Source of the DNA: Stercorarius parasiticus
Taxonomy: Eukaryota; Chordata; Aves; Charadriiformes; Stercorariidae
DNA length: 64,000 nt
Direction of reading: 5' to 3'
Assembly (NCBI GenBank): GCA_013396915.1
Contig: VWZL01000594.1
Location: 186,618-250,617, forward strand
Position numbers and translations under genes: made by a program. Positions 1-11,381 of this stretch are shown here, piece after piece. The notes beneath the pieces are model-generated. The model worked only from the letters and a program-made list of their open reading frames with translations, did no database searches and was not told the origin of the DNA. Numbering within the stretch: the first letter of the stretch is position 1; each line of letters starts with the position of its first letter.

Positions 1-2350
1 GAAGTTTTACTTCAGTGCTATATAGAAGGGTTAGTCATTCATGTGAGATTGCACAAAGACTAATTAATGAGTTTTGGTTTTTTAAAATATGTTCTATCTC
101 CTACAAAAACAGATAATGGCCTCTTTAAAGGATGCAGTTTGAAGTCCAAAATGTGCTTTGAATCCCCAAAATCTCACCTTTGTAAAATGACACTTTACTG
201 TTTTTATTGCAGGTGGGCCAGAGAAGGAAAAAGAGACAAGAAGAAACAACTAACTAAACAACATAAAATCCAGTCCAGCCCTAATAGTTTATGCCATATG
301 AATAACTGTTTGATCCATGGTTTCCCTCTGAATTCTATCGGAAAACAGTGAATTTGGAATACAGTGTTCAATGAAAATAAGATTCTGGGGTTTTTTAATT
401 CTTACCTGTGTATCAAATTGCAAATTACAGTCAGAGAAATCCAACCCCTTTAAAATGGAATTTTTAAATACTCTTTTTAAAATAAATTTGCAATTTCAAC
501 TAGAGTATCAAGTACGCTCTACTTAAGGTGCTGGGAAAGAAAACCGTAATCATGCATGCAACATTAATATTCAAAGCAGTATGCTGACAACAAAATGACA
601 CAACATAGTTGTAAAATGAATTATTATCTAGTTATAAAATTAATGTTACAACCTCAGGCCACTACAAGATCAGAATGCTTTCTTCAAGTTTGAACCAAAG
701 CAGTAATCCACATCTCTAAAGTGACCTGCCTTGAAAAGCAAACCTTGCATGGTCCAGCAGCCTCTTTCAATGCTGTGCATAGAAACCTGCTTTAGATGAT
801 CACAGCTCGTCAAAGTTCATACTTCCTGTAACAGAAACTACTTTCTGAGGGGAAAAGAAAGGTGAAATCTTTGAAGGCACCCCTACACAATTCCTCAAGA
901 TCAGCAGCTAAGGAGCTTCTGCAGCTGTGGAAGAGCAACTATTTCCACAGCACTCCTAGACAAAGCTGCTCAGTGCAGCCCATCTTGGAACATATCTGGC
1001 TTGTACATGAAGATACTTTCTACTTCTCGCCAGAGCTTCATGGAAGATTTTCATTCATGCTTTTTTCACTGAAAAACTTAGCCCATATTAATTAAAATAC
1101 TGTTTGAATAGACTAATATTTGTTATTACCCACAGAAAATTTAAAAAAAACCTATGATATAAAAAACCAATATGACCACTATAAGCACAATCCTGGTTTT
1201 TATGGAAAGTGCTTTATAAGTCAGTAGCTTTTACGTATGAAGACTATTTGCATAATCCCCTTCCTAAATATCCTCTTAACTGTCTCGTACAGCCACTACC
1301 AAAACCCGCTGGCACTTCCACTGACTATGGATATAACGTTATTACCTTTCAAACTATCTTTCAGATAGGGTATCACTTTGAATGTCAATATAGTATAATT
1401 ATGTACTGAAATCCTAAACTGGATAAACACAGGTTTACTAAAGATGGGCAAAGACAGATGGCCATAAAAAGTACCAGTTGTGCCACAAAATTTTATTACC
1501 TATTCTATATTTTAATCTCCCAGGAGTCTGCCCAATTTGTGAAGTCACCACAGTACTTTAAACACGGCAGACATGACATTAGGTAAAGAAGGATGCATGC
1601 AAATATCTTTAGCTTGCACTTTTACTATTATTGTCTTTTTTTTTCATAAAAATAAACATGCTACCTTTCCTTCAGTTTGAAATATTATATTATTTAAAGC
1701 TGTTCTACTTCAATTTTTATTTCTAAATTATGTCACTGTGCATTTATAGTGTAGAGTGTCAACTATTTAGAACCTAAAGCAATTATTTTATATCAGCTTT
1801 ATTTCTGAAATCGAATTTAGCTTGAGTTGATACAGAAAAATGCAATTGTTAAAACAACGGATAGTCCCAACCCAAAATATATTTTAAATCTGGTTCCTCT
1901 CAGTGGAAGGACATCAGATATTCCGCAAATAGTACAAGTAAGTCTTTTATACAGAGAAATCCACTCTTTAAAGCACAAGTACCAGCCAACAGTTCCAATT
2001 TTTCACCGGTGGGAAGGAATACAAAAACAACTTCTTCACATCAGCTCCCACAATAACATCCAGAAAGATACTGAAACACATCTAACTGCTGAATGGGGAC
2101 GGCTGTTGCTCTTAGCTTTGAAATCTTGATCCTAAGACTATAGCCATTCCTTCGGCTGGGCTGAACAATCATGCGCTTACACTGTAAATTACCAGTGATA
2201 TTCAAAGAAATCATTAGGCCAGAATCTACAGGCTTCCAAGCAAACTTTCAGCTTAATCCATCTGAATGTGAGTGCCATTAGCAAAAGGGAGACTAACCCT
2301 GAAATCAGAAGGCCAGTAACAGGTTGTAGATATGTCCAGACTATCATTCA
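1..2350. other. AT-rich noncoding stretch
   Basis: No recognisable gene or interspersed repeat. Short open frames occur, but none has recognisable domains. One good acceptor-like signal, a pyrimidine-rich tract ending in TTGCAG, ends at about 213 on the plus strand and is followed by a lysine/arginine-rich frame that stops by 350. A strong donor-like site on the minus strand (CACAG|GTAAG) sits near 405, but no convincing acceptor pairs with it. I read this as intronic or intergenic DNA. Confidence 0.5.
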
Positions 2351-3898
2351 CTTACCTGGTGCGTATATGCATAGCAATGAAAAATTGGCCACACTGACTT
2401 TAGCTTTCATTAATTAATTATTTATCTAGGGTGTAGGGTATGCACTGTGTCATACATTCACTGCTGCTCCATCTCTTATAGCAGGAAGCACACAGTGGCT
2501 CAAGCTAGAAATCCAACTTTGGCACAGTGTACAGTCACCACTGAGAATTAGTCGTATTTCCCCGGCTGAAAAGGAGTCACAGAGTATTAAAAATAATGGA
2601 CCTGAATAGTAATTTATGAGCAAAAATTTTGAGTTTCCATTAACATCTGTCTTGGTAAATAACAGGCAGTAACAGGAATTTTGGAGAATCTACATGGAAG
2701 AAGCTTTTGACTGTCCTGTGAAATACTTTTTGAAAAGCTCTTCAGAATCAACAAATATGTATGAATTTTTAAGCAAAAGACAGACACAGGTATTAAAGAC
2801 GAAAAAAGTAGGCCACAGACTATGCTATCTTAGAGTTATTTTTGAATTTTTATTTTGCACTGTTTTTCAATTAAAAAAATAAATTCTACTCATTTACAAT
2901 GTGACAATAAAACTTCCAGGGCACAAAAATCTATGTCCTGCTAAATCACTGCAGACCATCTTTCTGCAGCCACTAGAAACACCCAAATGCTACCACAAGG
3001 GAGAAAAATAAGAAATCCTACAAATTCAATTTTCTGAACGTTTTTAGAAGTTCCACCTAAAGTTCCATTTTTACTTGACCACAATTCACATACAACATGG
3101 AGTGTTACAGAACCTCTATTTTAGGTTAAATAGCTTCCTCATTTAAAAACAGTTATTTTCAGCTTTGTAAGTGTCACTTGCTGAGATTAAAATCCAGTTA
3201 AAACCTAAATAAGCTTTCTAATGTCCTACTTCCTCAGCTGATAAAGTTCATTCTCCTAATGACAACGCTTAAGTATGAGTGTTGATGATACAAAACAATT
3301 AATTGGTTTTCCCTGTAGCTTTTTCCCCCTCTACTGACTCTGCTTCTGTCCTCTCCTCTCACTTCTGTGGTAATAGTCAAAATATATGGGCTTTGCTAAA
3401 TGACTTGAGCTCTGAATATCTGCTGAGATTTATCACAAGAGCTGATACTTGAACTTAAAACTTTAATGGCACACTTATAGTCTTATAATTTAGAGATAAT
3501 TTCATTGAGGGTAGTTCGCTAAGATCAATCAGATCTAAAAAAAGATAAGGTGGGGAAAGAAAAAATGAAACCAGCAAGTAATGTACCACCGAGACACTCT
3601 TTAACAGAACACCTTTCATTAATGCATATTTCTAATTAACCACTGAACACTTGCAAATCATGGACACCGAAGATCTACAAATGAACTAAAAAGAAAAAAG
3701 CCACTGAGCTTGCCATGGAGATCACCTGTTAGGGTTGTTTAATCTAACCTAATATATAATATGCAGATGTTTCTGTGTATGCAGGAACCGAAACTTGAAT
3801 GTCAAGCATCGCCAGAGCTTTGGATTCTCATTTATCATTTTTCATGTCTGCATTAATTTTCTTCTCTAAATTATCCCTCTGTGTTTACCGTAAGTTAT
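2351..3898. other. AT-rich noncoding stretch
   Basis: Nothing recognisable. A minus-strand consensus donor (CCAG|GTAAGTG) lies at about 2353-2361, with a short ATG-initiated frame of about 18 codons just before it on that strand. An in-frame stop immediately precedes the ATG. Too short to call a gene. Confidence 0.45.
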
Positions 3899-3902
3899 GC
3901 AG

Positions 3903-4038
3903 AATGACTTCCAAGTTGAAACAAGCCCAGCAGTTTCCCCGCTGGTTTTGCCAGAGGCAGGCTTTGTTCTGGCTCACCTGGCAGAGCTGTACTGATGCCT
4001 GCGCCTCAGGACAACCACAGGTCTCAGCCTCTGCTGAG
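3903..4038 (+). other. GC-richer exon-like block, unassigned
   Basis: A 136-bp segment, clearly more GC-rich than its surroundings, bounded by a plausible plus-strand acceptor (ATGCAG just before 3903) and a donor-like GAG|GTAATG after 4038. One plus frame starts with ATG one base after the acceptor and stays open through the donor. A second plus frame is open for about 31 codons. A minus frame is also open for about 37 codons. Openness on both strands argues against confident coding and fits GC-rich sequence in general. It could be a real exon, part of a noncoding transcript, or a fragment of an old repeat I do not recognise. Confidence 0.2.
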
Positions 4039-4183
4039 GTAATGTGCAAATTGTACACTGTGGAGTTTGTGAAGGATACTGTAACCTAAATTATTACATG
4101 GTCAACCATTCACCACTAATCATCAAAAAAGTGCTTACTGTATCACTTTTCTGTTACTTTGTTTTGACAACTGTAGCTTAGAT

Positions 4184-4198
4184 ACACACACACACACA
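4184..4198. repeat. (AC)n microsatellite, short
   Basis: About seven uninterrupted AC dinucleotides followed by a short GA run. Ordinary simple repeat. Confidence 0.9.
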
Positions 4199-4270
4199 GA
4201 GAGCGTGCACAGGCTCCTCCTGTTACATCCACCTGGGAAGAAAAGAGTGAAGAATAATGTTCCTACTCAC

Positions 4271-4314
4271 CTCTTAGAGAAACCCTTGCATGGATGCATT
4301 TTTCCTCCTCTTTT
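4271..4314 (-). other. Candidate micro-exon, 44 bp
   Basis: On the minus strand a strong acceptor (pyrimidine-rich tract ending CATCCAG) is followed by 44 bp including a purine-rich run, then a consensus donor (AAGAG|GTGAGTAGG). Two frames are open across it. Purine-rich runs often act as splicing enhancers in real small exons, which is family-level knowledge and not shown here. With no known protein match this is only a splice-signal prediction and could equally belong to a noncoding RNA or be chance. Confidence 0.12.
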
Positions 4315-4702
4315 CTGGATGGAATTTAGCAGAAGACACAGCAGCTGGCCTTAGGAACTAAAACTGGAAGCATCTACGGAGTTCCACAGTTTGCCTATTG
4401 ATTTCTGACTCCACAGGGCAGAAACAGAACCAGAGAGTCATCCTTTATACTTCATATGTTCCAGCTGAGAAGGCTTTTTCGCATGCTTGCATAATGGCAT
4501 AGGGATACTTGCAAATAGTGATTTTTTCATATAATAACTTATGTTTTATTTAGAGAACTGAAAATTATATACTCTTAGGAACTATAAACGCTGCATGATA
4601 AGAAGTAAACAGTTGTATTTTTCCCAAGGGAAGAGAAAGTTGATGTATCCTATAATGAATAAAGCACCCAGCTGTTAAGCCTAGGGATGATTTAATCCTG
4701 TC

Positions 4703-4717
4703 TTTTTTTTTTTTTTT
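4703..4717. repeat. Poly(T) tract
   Basis: Homopolymer of about 15 T followed by CCCC. It might be the tail of an old retroposon on the minus strand, but no element body is recognisable beside it. Confidence 0.7.
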
Positions 4718-4719
4718 CC

Positions 4720-5039
4720 CCAAGCCTTAGAAGAGAATGGGTGGCAGAACAATTTGCAATGAGGTTAACTTCACAAACTTGTGTGATTCCCTCTCTCTGT
4801 AACCCTGCTGAAAGCTCCTTCCCCACACCTAGCCACCCTAGGGGCTTCACTGCCTGTCCAACAAGGACCCTGGACCATATAAGGCCCAGCTACCTTGACT
4901 CAGGTGGCTAAAACAGACCCGTGAGAAAATACCTAGAGAGATAGCATGGGTGAAATTACAGTCAAGAGGACAGGCTCGTTGAGATGGGATTGCTGTCAGC
5001 TGGGTGATTCAAGAGGGAAAACACCAGCCTGGAAAGAAG
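4720..5039. other. Unassigned moderately GC-rich flank of the LTR
   Basis: No gene seen. It contains one perfect CArg-type box (CCATATAAGG, 4875-4884), which overlaps a TATA-like string. A single match is weak evidence for regulation. The boundary with the LTR downstream is inferred from where LTR similarity begins. Confidence 0.35.
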
Positions 5040-5545
5040 TGCTTGGGTCTGGCTGGGATGGAGGCAGCCTTTGGTCACAGCAGCCTTTATAGTTCTGTGC
5101 CTTGCATTTGCAGCTAAAACAGCATTGATAACACACCAGAGTTTTGGCTGTTGATGAACAGCGTCAAGGCTTTCTCCCTCCTCCTAAGCAAGTAGGCTGG
5201 GGGTAAACAAGAAGTTAGGAGGGGACGCAGCCAGGACAGGTGACCCAAACTGACCGATAAGACATTTTGCTCATCAATAAAAACTAGGGGAAGGAAGGTG
5301 TAAGGGGGAATGTTTTTGCTTATGGTGCTTGTCTTCCCAAGCAAGCCTTACGCATGCTGGGGTCCTGCTTCCTAGGAACTGCCTGCCAAGAGGAAGTAGT
5401 GAATGGATTCTCTCTTTCTGCTTTGCTTGCATGCATGGATTTTGCTTTCCCTATTAAACTGTCATTATCTTGATCCCCGAGGCTTCTCACCTTCCTTCTA
5501 TTTTCACCTTAAAGCAAGAAGGGAGTGGGTGTTGGCTGTAAAAGC
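5040..5545 (+). mobile_element. Solo LTR, avian ERVL-type endogenous retrovirus (decayed)
   Basis: The segment matches, in order, the landmarks I know from a very common avian ERVL-type LTR. These are a 5' TG with a GGCTGGGATGG block, the GTTGATAACAC-like block, a GTAGGCTGGGGGT block, AAGAAGTTAGGAGGGGAC, GACCCAAACTGACC, a decayed TATA region near 5275, GTCTTCCCAAGCAA, AGGAAGTAGTGAATG, and CTATTAAACTGTC carrying the ATTAAA poly(A) signal at 5453-5458. This order puts the LTR on the plus strand. The 3' end is degraded after about 5515; a GGGAGTGGG...GGCTG remnant suggests it reaches about 5545. No gag, pol or env sequence and no partner LTR follow, so this is a solo LTR left by recombination. 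Many substitutions and small deletions show that it is old. It is unlikely to be active. The family label is from memory of the consensus. Confidence 0.85.
5453..5458 (+). promoter_or_regulatory. LTR polyadenylation signal (ATTAAA)
   Basis: ATTAAA in the expected 3' half of the LTR. In the intact family it would direct polyadenylation of proviral transcripts; here it is a relic. Confidence 0.5.
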
Positions 5546-8500
5546 CTAAAGAGAAAAAAAACCCCTACCTTACTTGTCTCTGCCAAAGGAGCTGGTGAGA
5601 TATGGCAACTCAGCAACCTGAGGATGCAATCAAGACAGCTGTGGAAGCTGAACCTTCCCTGCCTGACTGATGCCTTCCTGGCCAGCGAAGACTCTGTGGG
5701 TGTCTTATTAGCAGTGGTGTACTTAAGAGCTCAGTAAATCCTTGCCACCTTATTTGTGTGCCAGCCAGTAAATAATTGCTTTAGGTTCCAAGTTGTGTAT
5801 ATTCTGGTCACAGAAGACTCTCTGCATCAGGCCAAAGATGTCTGAATAAACTGACACATGCTGCTATATAAATCTTAGATATTCTGACAAGCTGCATGCA
5901 AAAAACTCACACTTATGTGTACAGGTGCTCTGCAGAGAAGTTCGATCTGTTCTGTACAAGCAGTAGCTACTGGGGACTCTACAAAACCATATCCTACATG
6001 GCCAAGTTGCGCTCTCTCAAACCAACCAGTTTATAAACAATAATGACATGATGTGCTGCAGGTCTGCTATGAATGGAGTAATGTACAAACTACACAAGAA
6101 TATAGCCAGCAAAAGTCTGCTATCAACATTCCACAGCTCGCTCCGGCTAATCAGACTGCTCTGCTTACTATCATACCAACACTTTTCACCAAGGGGCTAT
6201 GTATGAGATAATTTTTCCATTATGTCAATGTTTGTTTTATGCCAACTAAGAATCGTTTAATGAAGAAAAGCCAAAATAGCTTCATCTGGATAGGCAACAG
6301 CTGAGGGCTCAACACTTCCTTGGGAAATAAGAGCACAGTTCCAAATCTGCTGCCTTGAGACAGACCCTGGCTTTGCTGCCACCCATGTTGCACAGCAGTC
6401 CCCTGGGATGCAGCTACAGGATACTCCAAGGTGAGTCCTAGTTTCTCCTGACAGCTCATTGAATATGTCAATGAGTATTCATTAGAACAGATAAGATAAC
6501 TGAATCTTGATCTCCCACTTTGTGGGTGACTACCATAAAAAGCAGGAGAGAATGATGTCTCTCTCCACTGCCCTAGCTGTTCCTTTACATATAAATAATT
6601 AGGAAGTAATTTCAAAAAGCTTCATCAGAATATTTCTACCAGTTCCAAGTCATTAGCCTTCTCCCCACCAAGACTGGAGTTTATAACTACTCCTGTCTCT
6701 CTGTTTTACTCATTTGTAACAGATCCATTTAATCTCCTGACTCCATGGAAAGTTTTTGGGGTGCAGGTAGGGAGGAGAAAGAGGTTTGACAAAGGCAATG
6801 GTAGAAGAAAATAATCTTGCAATTGCAATTTTAGAAGCTTTCTATGGATCTGGACACTCAAATCCCTGTTAATTTTTACAGCACCTTAAGGAAAATATTA
6901 CTTCAAGCTATTTGGAGAAGTATCATCTAATCCTCTAGATATGCAGTTTGCGCCATTTAATGAAGCTCGTAAGAGAAACAGTGCTGAGATGAACAAGGAA
7001 ATGAATGAGAATTTACTTCCTGATTTATCCATATGTTTTCTGTGCAAGCCACTTGCATTTAGTCTGAACATAAATTTACATTTTCCCTTTTATAGATTGC
7101 AAATTTAAGCACAGGATATGTTAAGTCATTTTCTGTAGACTACATAGTAGTCCTGAAAAGAACAAAACCAGTATCTCACAGGGACAAGGAAAACAACTGC
7201 ACTCAACAGTATAATAAGGCATTCAGCTTTATAGTGATGAAACAAGTAAGTTATACCACAATATAAATCATGCTATTTTAACAAATTACCTTTGAAAGTA
7301 AAATAATGGCCTAACAGCAGCATTCCTCTCAGGTACTTAAGACATTATTGGTAATATTTATTGGTAAAAGACATTGGTAATATACGGACACGTCTTCATA
7401 CTTACGAGTTACAATGCAAGTGACAAGGAAAGCACCATTTAACGTTATTAAAATTGATACACTAATGAATCAATGTACTATTCTCCACTTTAAAAATAAA
7501 TTATGTTACACTTTAATCTTTTCTTCTTAATTTACATTTGTACTCAGCATGCTGTGTTCGAAGTTCGATATGCCATCTAGCAATTGGTTCTCAATGAGTA
7601 TTTACCTATTACCTAATAGTATACTACTGCCTGCTCTTCTTTTCCAAGCATACCTCAACTGTTGTCGTTTCCTCTAATAAGCAAATAGAACTCCTTTTTG
7701 CATTGACACAGCCAGCCATCACCTTAAAACCATCCAGTAATAGATGCTTTGTAATATACCCACGACCACCCCGTGGGAGACAGCTGCAGTTTGAATGAGA
7801 GTAAATCAGTGCACCATAACAGGCAATTATTGTGACAAAGCTCTGAATTTAAAACATACAATTCTACAGTGTGAGAGTCGGCCCAAGCGTCAGGCCAGAG
7901 CTGCATGCCATCCAGCTCCATATCTCTCCATCAGGCTTGCATCTGGGGCACATCTAGATGGCAAGCTAACACCAACGAGTCAGTCAGTGTCCTGAAAGGA
8001 AATCCACAGACAGACCTTGCTTACAGCAGGCCACGAGGAACCAAGGCTTCTCAAGGAAAGATTTGGGCCAATCAGTCTTTTGGATGTCACACCTATGATG
8101 CCACTCCCTGTGGATGCGCATTATGAGCCACAATGTCAGCTACCACAATTACAAATCACAGCTGGTTTATGTAATCAGTAAGACACATCCAACTGATGGC
8201 CATTCCTTGATGAAGTTCAAACTTGACAGGACATCTTTAGGATCATACCAGCTGGGCAACAGAGTAATTTGCTTTTCTGACTTCTTTCAGCACCCAGTCA
8301 CCATATAATTTCTTGGTGTTACATATCAGCATAATCATTACTAATTTCTCATAATGGAGTCCCATATCTATTTCAGAGTTGGTGTTCTATTAATGTATTT
8401 TCACAATCAAATTTAAAAATCAATCTGTGAAGTAATTTCCAGTGGTGAGGATGTTATGGATAATATCTAAGGGCATTTTAATCAAAATGGAAACACCTAC

Positions 8501-8833
8501 TTGTGGTATCTTTTGCAAGCAAGTTTTAGGCTGAAAAATCATATCTATACTATAAGAAGACTTTTTTGTCCTATAAAAAAACCAAACAACAACTATGTGC
8601 TAGTTTTGCAAATGTTTTGTTCCCATGTTGACTAAAAGTTACCTCTATGACAGTGTGTAATTTCTCTTGTACCTAAAATAGTGGTGAAGAGTGTTCCTTT
8701 GCTATGTCTGAAAGTTGGACTGAATCAAAAGTCAGAAAAGCCTATACACGTTGTTTTGGCTGACATGTCCTTTTTCTTCTTATCCTTTGTCCTGACCTAT
8801 TTACAGCCTTTCTTGCAGTAAAGTTTGGGTTAC
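5546..8833. other. Unique noncoding stretch
   Basis: No recognisable gene. A minus-strand frame of about 130 codons (6220-6615) has no domain I know. A plus-strand acceptor/donor pair brackets a 35-bp segment at about 6395-6429 (donor CCAAG|GTGAGT). A GC-richer patch at 7860-8130 contains a perfect NF-Y type CCAAT box (GGCCAATCAG, 8066-8075). None of these is enough to name a feature. Confidence 0.4.
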
Positions 8834-8914
8834 CTGTACAGCTACACTTATCCATTTACCAAGATACATACTGCTGATATTTCTACTCATTACCAATGGT
8901 ACAAAAGGGATGGT
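8834..8914 (-). CDS. Candidate internal exon, 81 bp, unrecognised
   Basis: On the minus strand a near-ideal acceptor (CTTCTCCCTGCTCAG) precedes 81 bp that are open in phase 0 for 27 codons. A donor GTACAG|GTAACC follows. The predicted peptide runs from Thr-Ile-Pro-Phe-Val-Pro to Val-Ala-Val-Gln, is hydrophobic-rich and has no motif I can assign. The other two frames contain stops. Open stretches of this length arise often by chance in AT-rich DNA, so the call rests on the paired splice signals. It could be a real exon of a long minus-strand gene or a pseudo-exon. Confidence 0.18.
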
Positions 8915-9116
8915 CTGAGCAGGGAGAAGCAGCATCTGCAGTAGCCTGCTGGGTTTTTAAATAATGTGACCTGCATTACTGAAATGCTTTGAACAAGTGT
9001 ATAACTTGTAAGTATCTGTCTTCTGTAAGTAACTCTTCCAGCAAAACAATGACAGTCCATATTTTAATAACATTTCAGCTGTAAAAAAGGAATCCAGAAA
9101 ATGTCAAAGCCCTATT

Positions 9117-9249
9117 TAAGAAAAGCTCTGAATACATTTGAATCTCTTTTTGATGGCATCAACATCATCACACATTACTTCTCCTGTACATGGATTCCGT
9201 GTGTCATTTGAACCATCCTCTATGAAGGCCATATCAGAAACTAGTCTTT
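9117..9249 (-). other. Short open frame with coding-like composition
   Basis: On the minus strand a frame of about 44 codons (ATG at about 9231) ends with TAA. Its peptide is rich in Asp, Glu, Lys and Asn with three cysteines, unlike the hydrophobic or serine-rich peptides typical of random AT-rich frames. No splice site clearly pairs with it and no family is recognised. It lies about 200 bp upstream, in minus-strand order, of the 8834-8914 candidate. Confidence 0.12.
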
Positions 9250-10049
9250 AGCTAAATATTGAAATTATTTCACCAGAAACATCCCCATTTCACCTCAAGG
9301 CACTTGGGTAAACTTATCACAAAAAAAAAATAAAATATCAAGACAAGAAGTACATGCAAAGCTTAACGATAGCACTCCCATTACAGTGAGAAATGCTACA
9401 ATGTCAGTTCCTGCATTCTCCTTGCTCCAAATCTATCAATCAGAGATGTCGGGTCCGTCACATAAACTGGGACAGAATGATGTTACCCAGATCTTCCAGT
9501 GTGGTATTTTAAACCAAATAACTACGAAGGAAAAAAATATTTGAAAACCTGACTACAATTTTTTTAAAAAACCCCTTCTATTACAATACCTAGAAAAAAA
9601 AAGATAAAGGGAATGTAGAATTTTTCACAGCATATTTTCATATGAACTACAACAAGCTTAAACAATGTAAGCTCAGGAAGCACTGATTTTTAAAAAATAT
9701 TATTGCTGTGACCTTTTGGGGCAGTGAGATTCAACTGAGGGTAACCTAAGAAAGGTTCACATTACACTGCATTTTAAGATATAGTGTCTAGATACTATAT
9801 ATGATAGTGCACAAGTCCTTTGAAAACCAGACTACTTTGTTCAGAAAACAAAAAACCTTAATGTTCAACAACTAAATAATATAGACTGTTCCACTTCCTC
9901 GCAATTTCAGGCTGCAGTGCAATTTATCATTACTCTATGACGTTCAGCCCACAGAAAATATACTACATCTCATCAAAGTAGATTACTGAGAAGAAACGAG
10001 ACACCCAAAGAACAGAAGAAAAAAAATCATTAACGTATCATTTTCATAA

Positions 10050-10165
10050 ATAGACACAGTTAGACAGTGAAACCCAGAAACACTAAATCACATGATGAAT
10101 GTCACACAGGAAACCTATGGTAAATCTGAGTCATTAACACAGATATGACAAACCCCAGTTTGACG
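10050..10165 (+). repeat. Possible ancient MIR-like SINE relic
   Basis: The order of short blocks resembles the conserved core of MIR-type tRNA-derived SINEs on the plus strand: GTGAAACCCAGAAACAC, then GTCACACAGGAAACCTATGG, then a CTGAGTC...ACACAGAT end. Divergence is high and no tRNA-like head or tail is seen. Relic MIR-like copies are expected in amniote genomes. The match is by eye and may be coincidental. Confidence 0.3.
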
Positions 10166-10249
10166 CCCTCCCATGTAAAACTTTCCTATCTCTGTTTATA
10201 CCTGTGCAGCTCTTGAGACAAGTCGTTTAACATTAAGAGGAAATGCAAA

Positions 10250-10745
10250 AAATATATATTAAGTTGTTCGGCCTGGACAGTATTTTAGATATGGCTTACC
10301 CTGCTTTGCTTGAATACTTGATTTCTTTTGTTTTAAAACACCTGTTTCAAGAAGACAATATTTTCACTGTAACTAATCACAATTGGAACCTGTTCAGGAA
10401 AGGTTTTTATTAAATAACTCCAAGTGGGAGAAAAAAAAGATAAAATCATACTTTACTCAGTCTGTCTGGACTGATACTGCTAGCTCCCTGTTTAAATAGG
10501 CAGGCAGAAAGAACTACTCATACTTGTTATTCAGTGGGAAAAAGAGAAGAATGCTAACTTCTGCCAAATATTTTTAAGTGTTATGAATTTACATCAGCTC
10601 AGAAGTATCTGCTTCTGAACACTGAATTTTAAAGTGGGTTAGATTTTTCTTCTGTTCCTCAAAATGCTTTTTTCCCATTAAAAAGAAAAAAAAAGAAAGA
10701 AAAATATGATGTCACAGTGTGAAAATGAAAATACAAGACCAACTT
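10250..10745. other. AT-rich noncoding stretch
   Basis: Nothing recognisable apart from an A/G-rich simple run at about 10681-10704. Confidence 0.4.
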
Positions 10746-10982
10746 TTATAATCCAGTATGTGTGACACTTACATCTTCATGATGAAAGCTGCAAACTGCT
10801 GTTTGCTTATGCTTAAATTTTTCATTAATAGACAATGACTTATAGGTCTTGTCGGTGAGCAACACCAGTTCTGATAATTCTGAGACAGAAACATTACCTA
10901 GATGATATGACAGATACTGAGATGTTCCTTGTTTCTCCTCCCATTTTATCTCGAAAATGAAGTCTTTTTTATCTTGCTCCAC
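10746..10982 (-). other. Open frame of 78 codons, unrecognised
   Basis: A minus-strand frame with a strongly charged composition (many Lys, Glu, Asp, His) that opens at a GTG and ends at a TAA. A strong donor-like site (GAAGAT|GTAAGTG) lies inside it near 10772. A poly(T)-rich run precedes it on the minus strand, but the adjoining AG is a poor acceptor. No domain or homologue comes to mind. Frames this long are expected by chance in a window of this size, so it is noted only as an open frame. Confidence 0.12.
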
Positions 10983-11110
10983 CGCAACAAAAACAAAAAA
11001 AAAAGAGTTTTTCTGTTGCTTACTCTACAATTCCTTCTGCAATCAATATCAAAGATTCAGTATGTCAGTCATACGAAGAGATCCAGCCATTCTGAAAAGG
11101 GGCAGTGTTT

Positions 11111-11135
11111 AAAAAAAAAATATATATATATATAT
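11111..11135. repeat. A10(TA)n simple repeat
   Basis: Ten A followed by about seven TA dinucleotides. Low complexity. Confidence 0.9.
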
Positions 11136-11350
11136 GCACAAAACAAACACCAGTGTGGATAATGGATGAAATAAAAAAAGCACATATTGGGCACCCAAAA
11201 CACTTACAGAGCCAAAAGGAAAACCAGGGACTCAAACCAAAGAAATAATTACAATATGCACGCAAAAATGCCAATTGGACAATTAATGTAACACGTGACT
11301 GGGTTAAAACAAGTTCTGATTCCAGCAAAACACAGTAGCACAACAGTGAA

Positions 11351-11381
11351 TTATATATATTTTTTTTTTTTTTAATTTTTT
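11351..11381. repeat. (TA)n and poly(T) low-complexity tract
   Basis: A short TA run followed by two T homopolymers separated by AA. Confidence 0.9.

Noticed and set aside
380..520. Minus-strand exon ending at a strong CACAG|GTAAG donor
   Set aside because: The frame is open but very AT-rich, and every AG upstream lacks a pyrimidine tract or introduces an in-frame stop.
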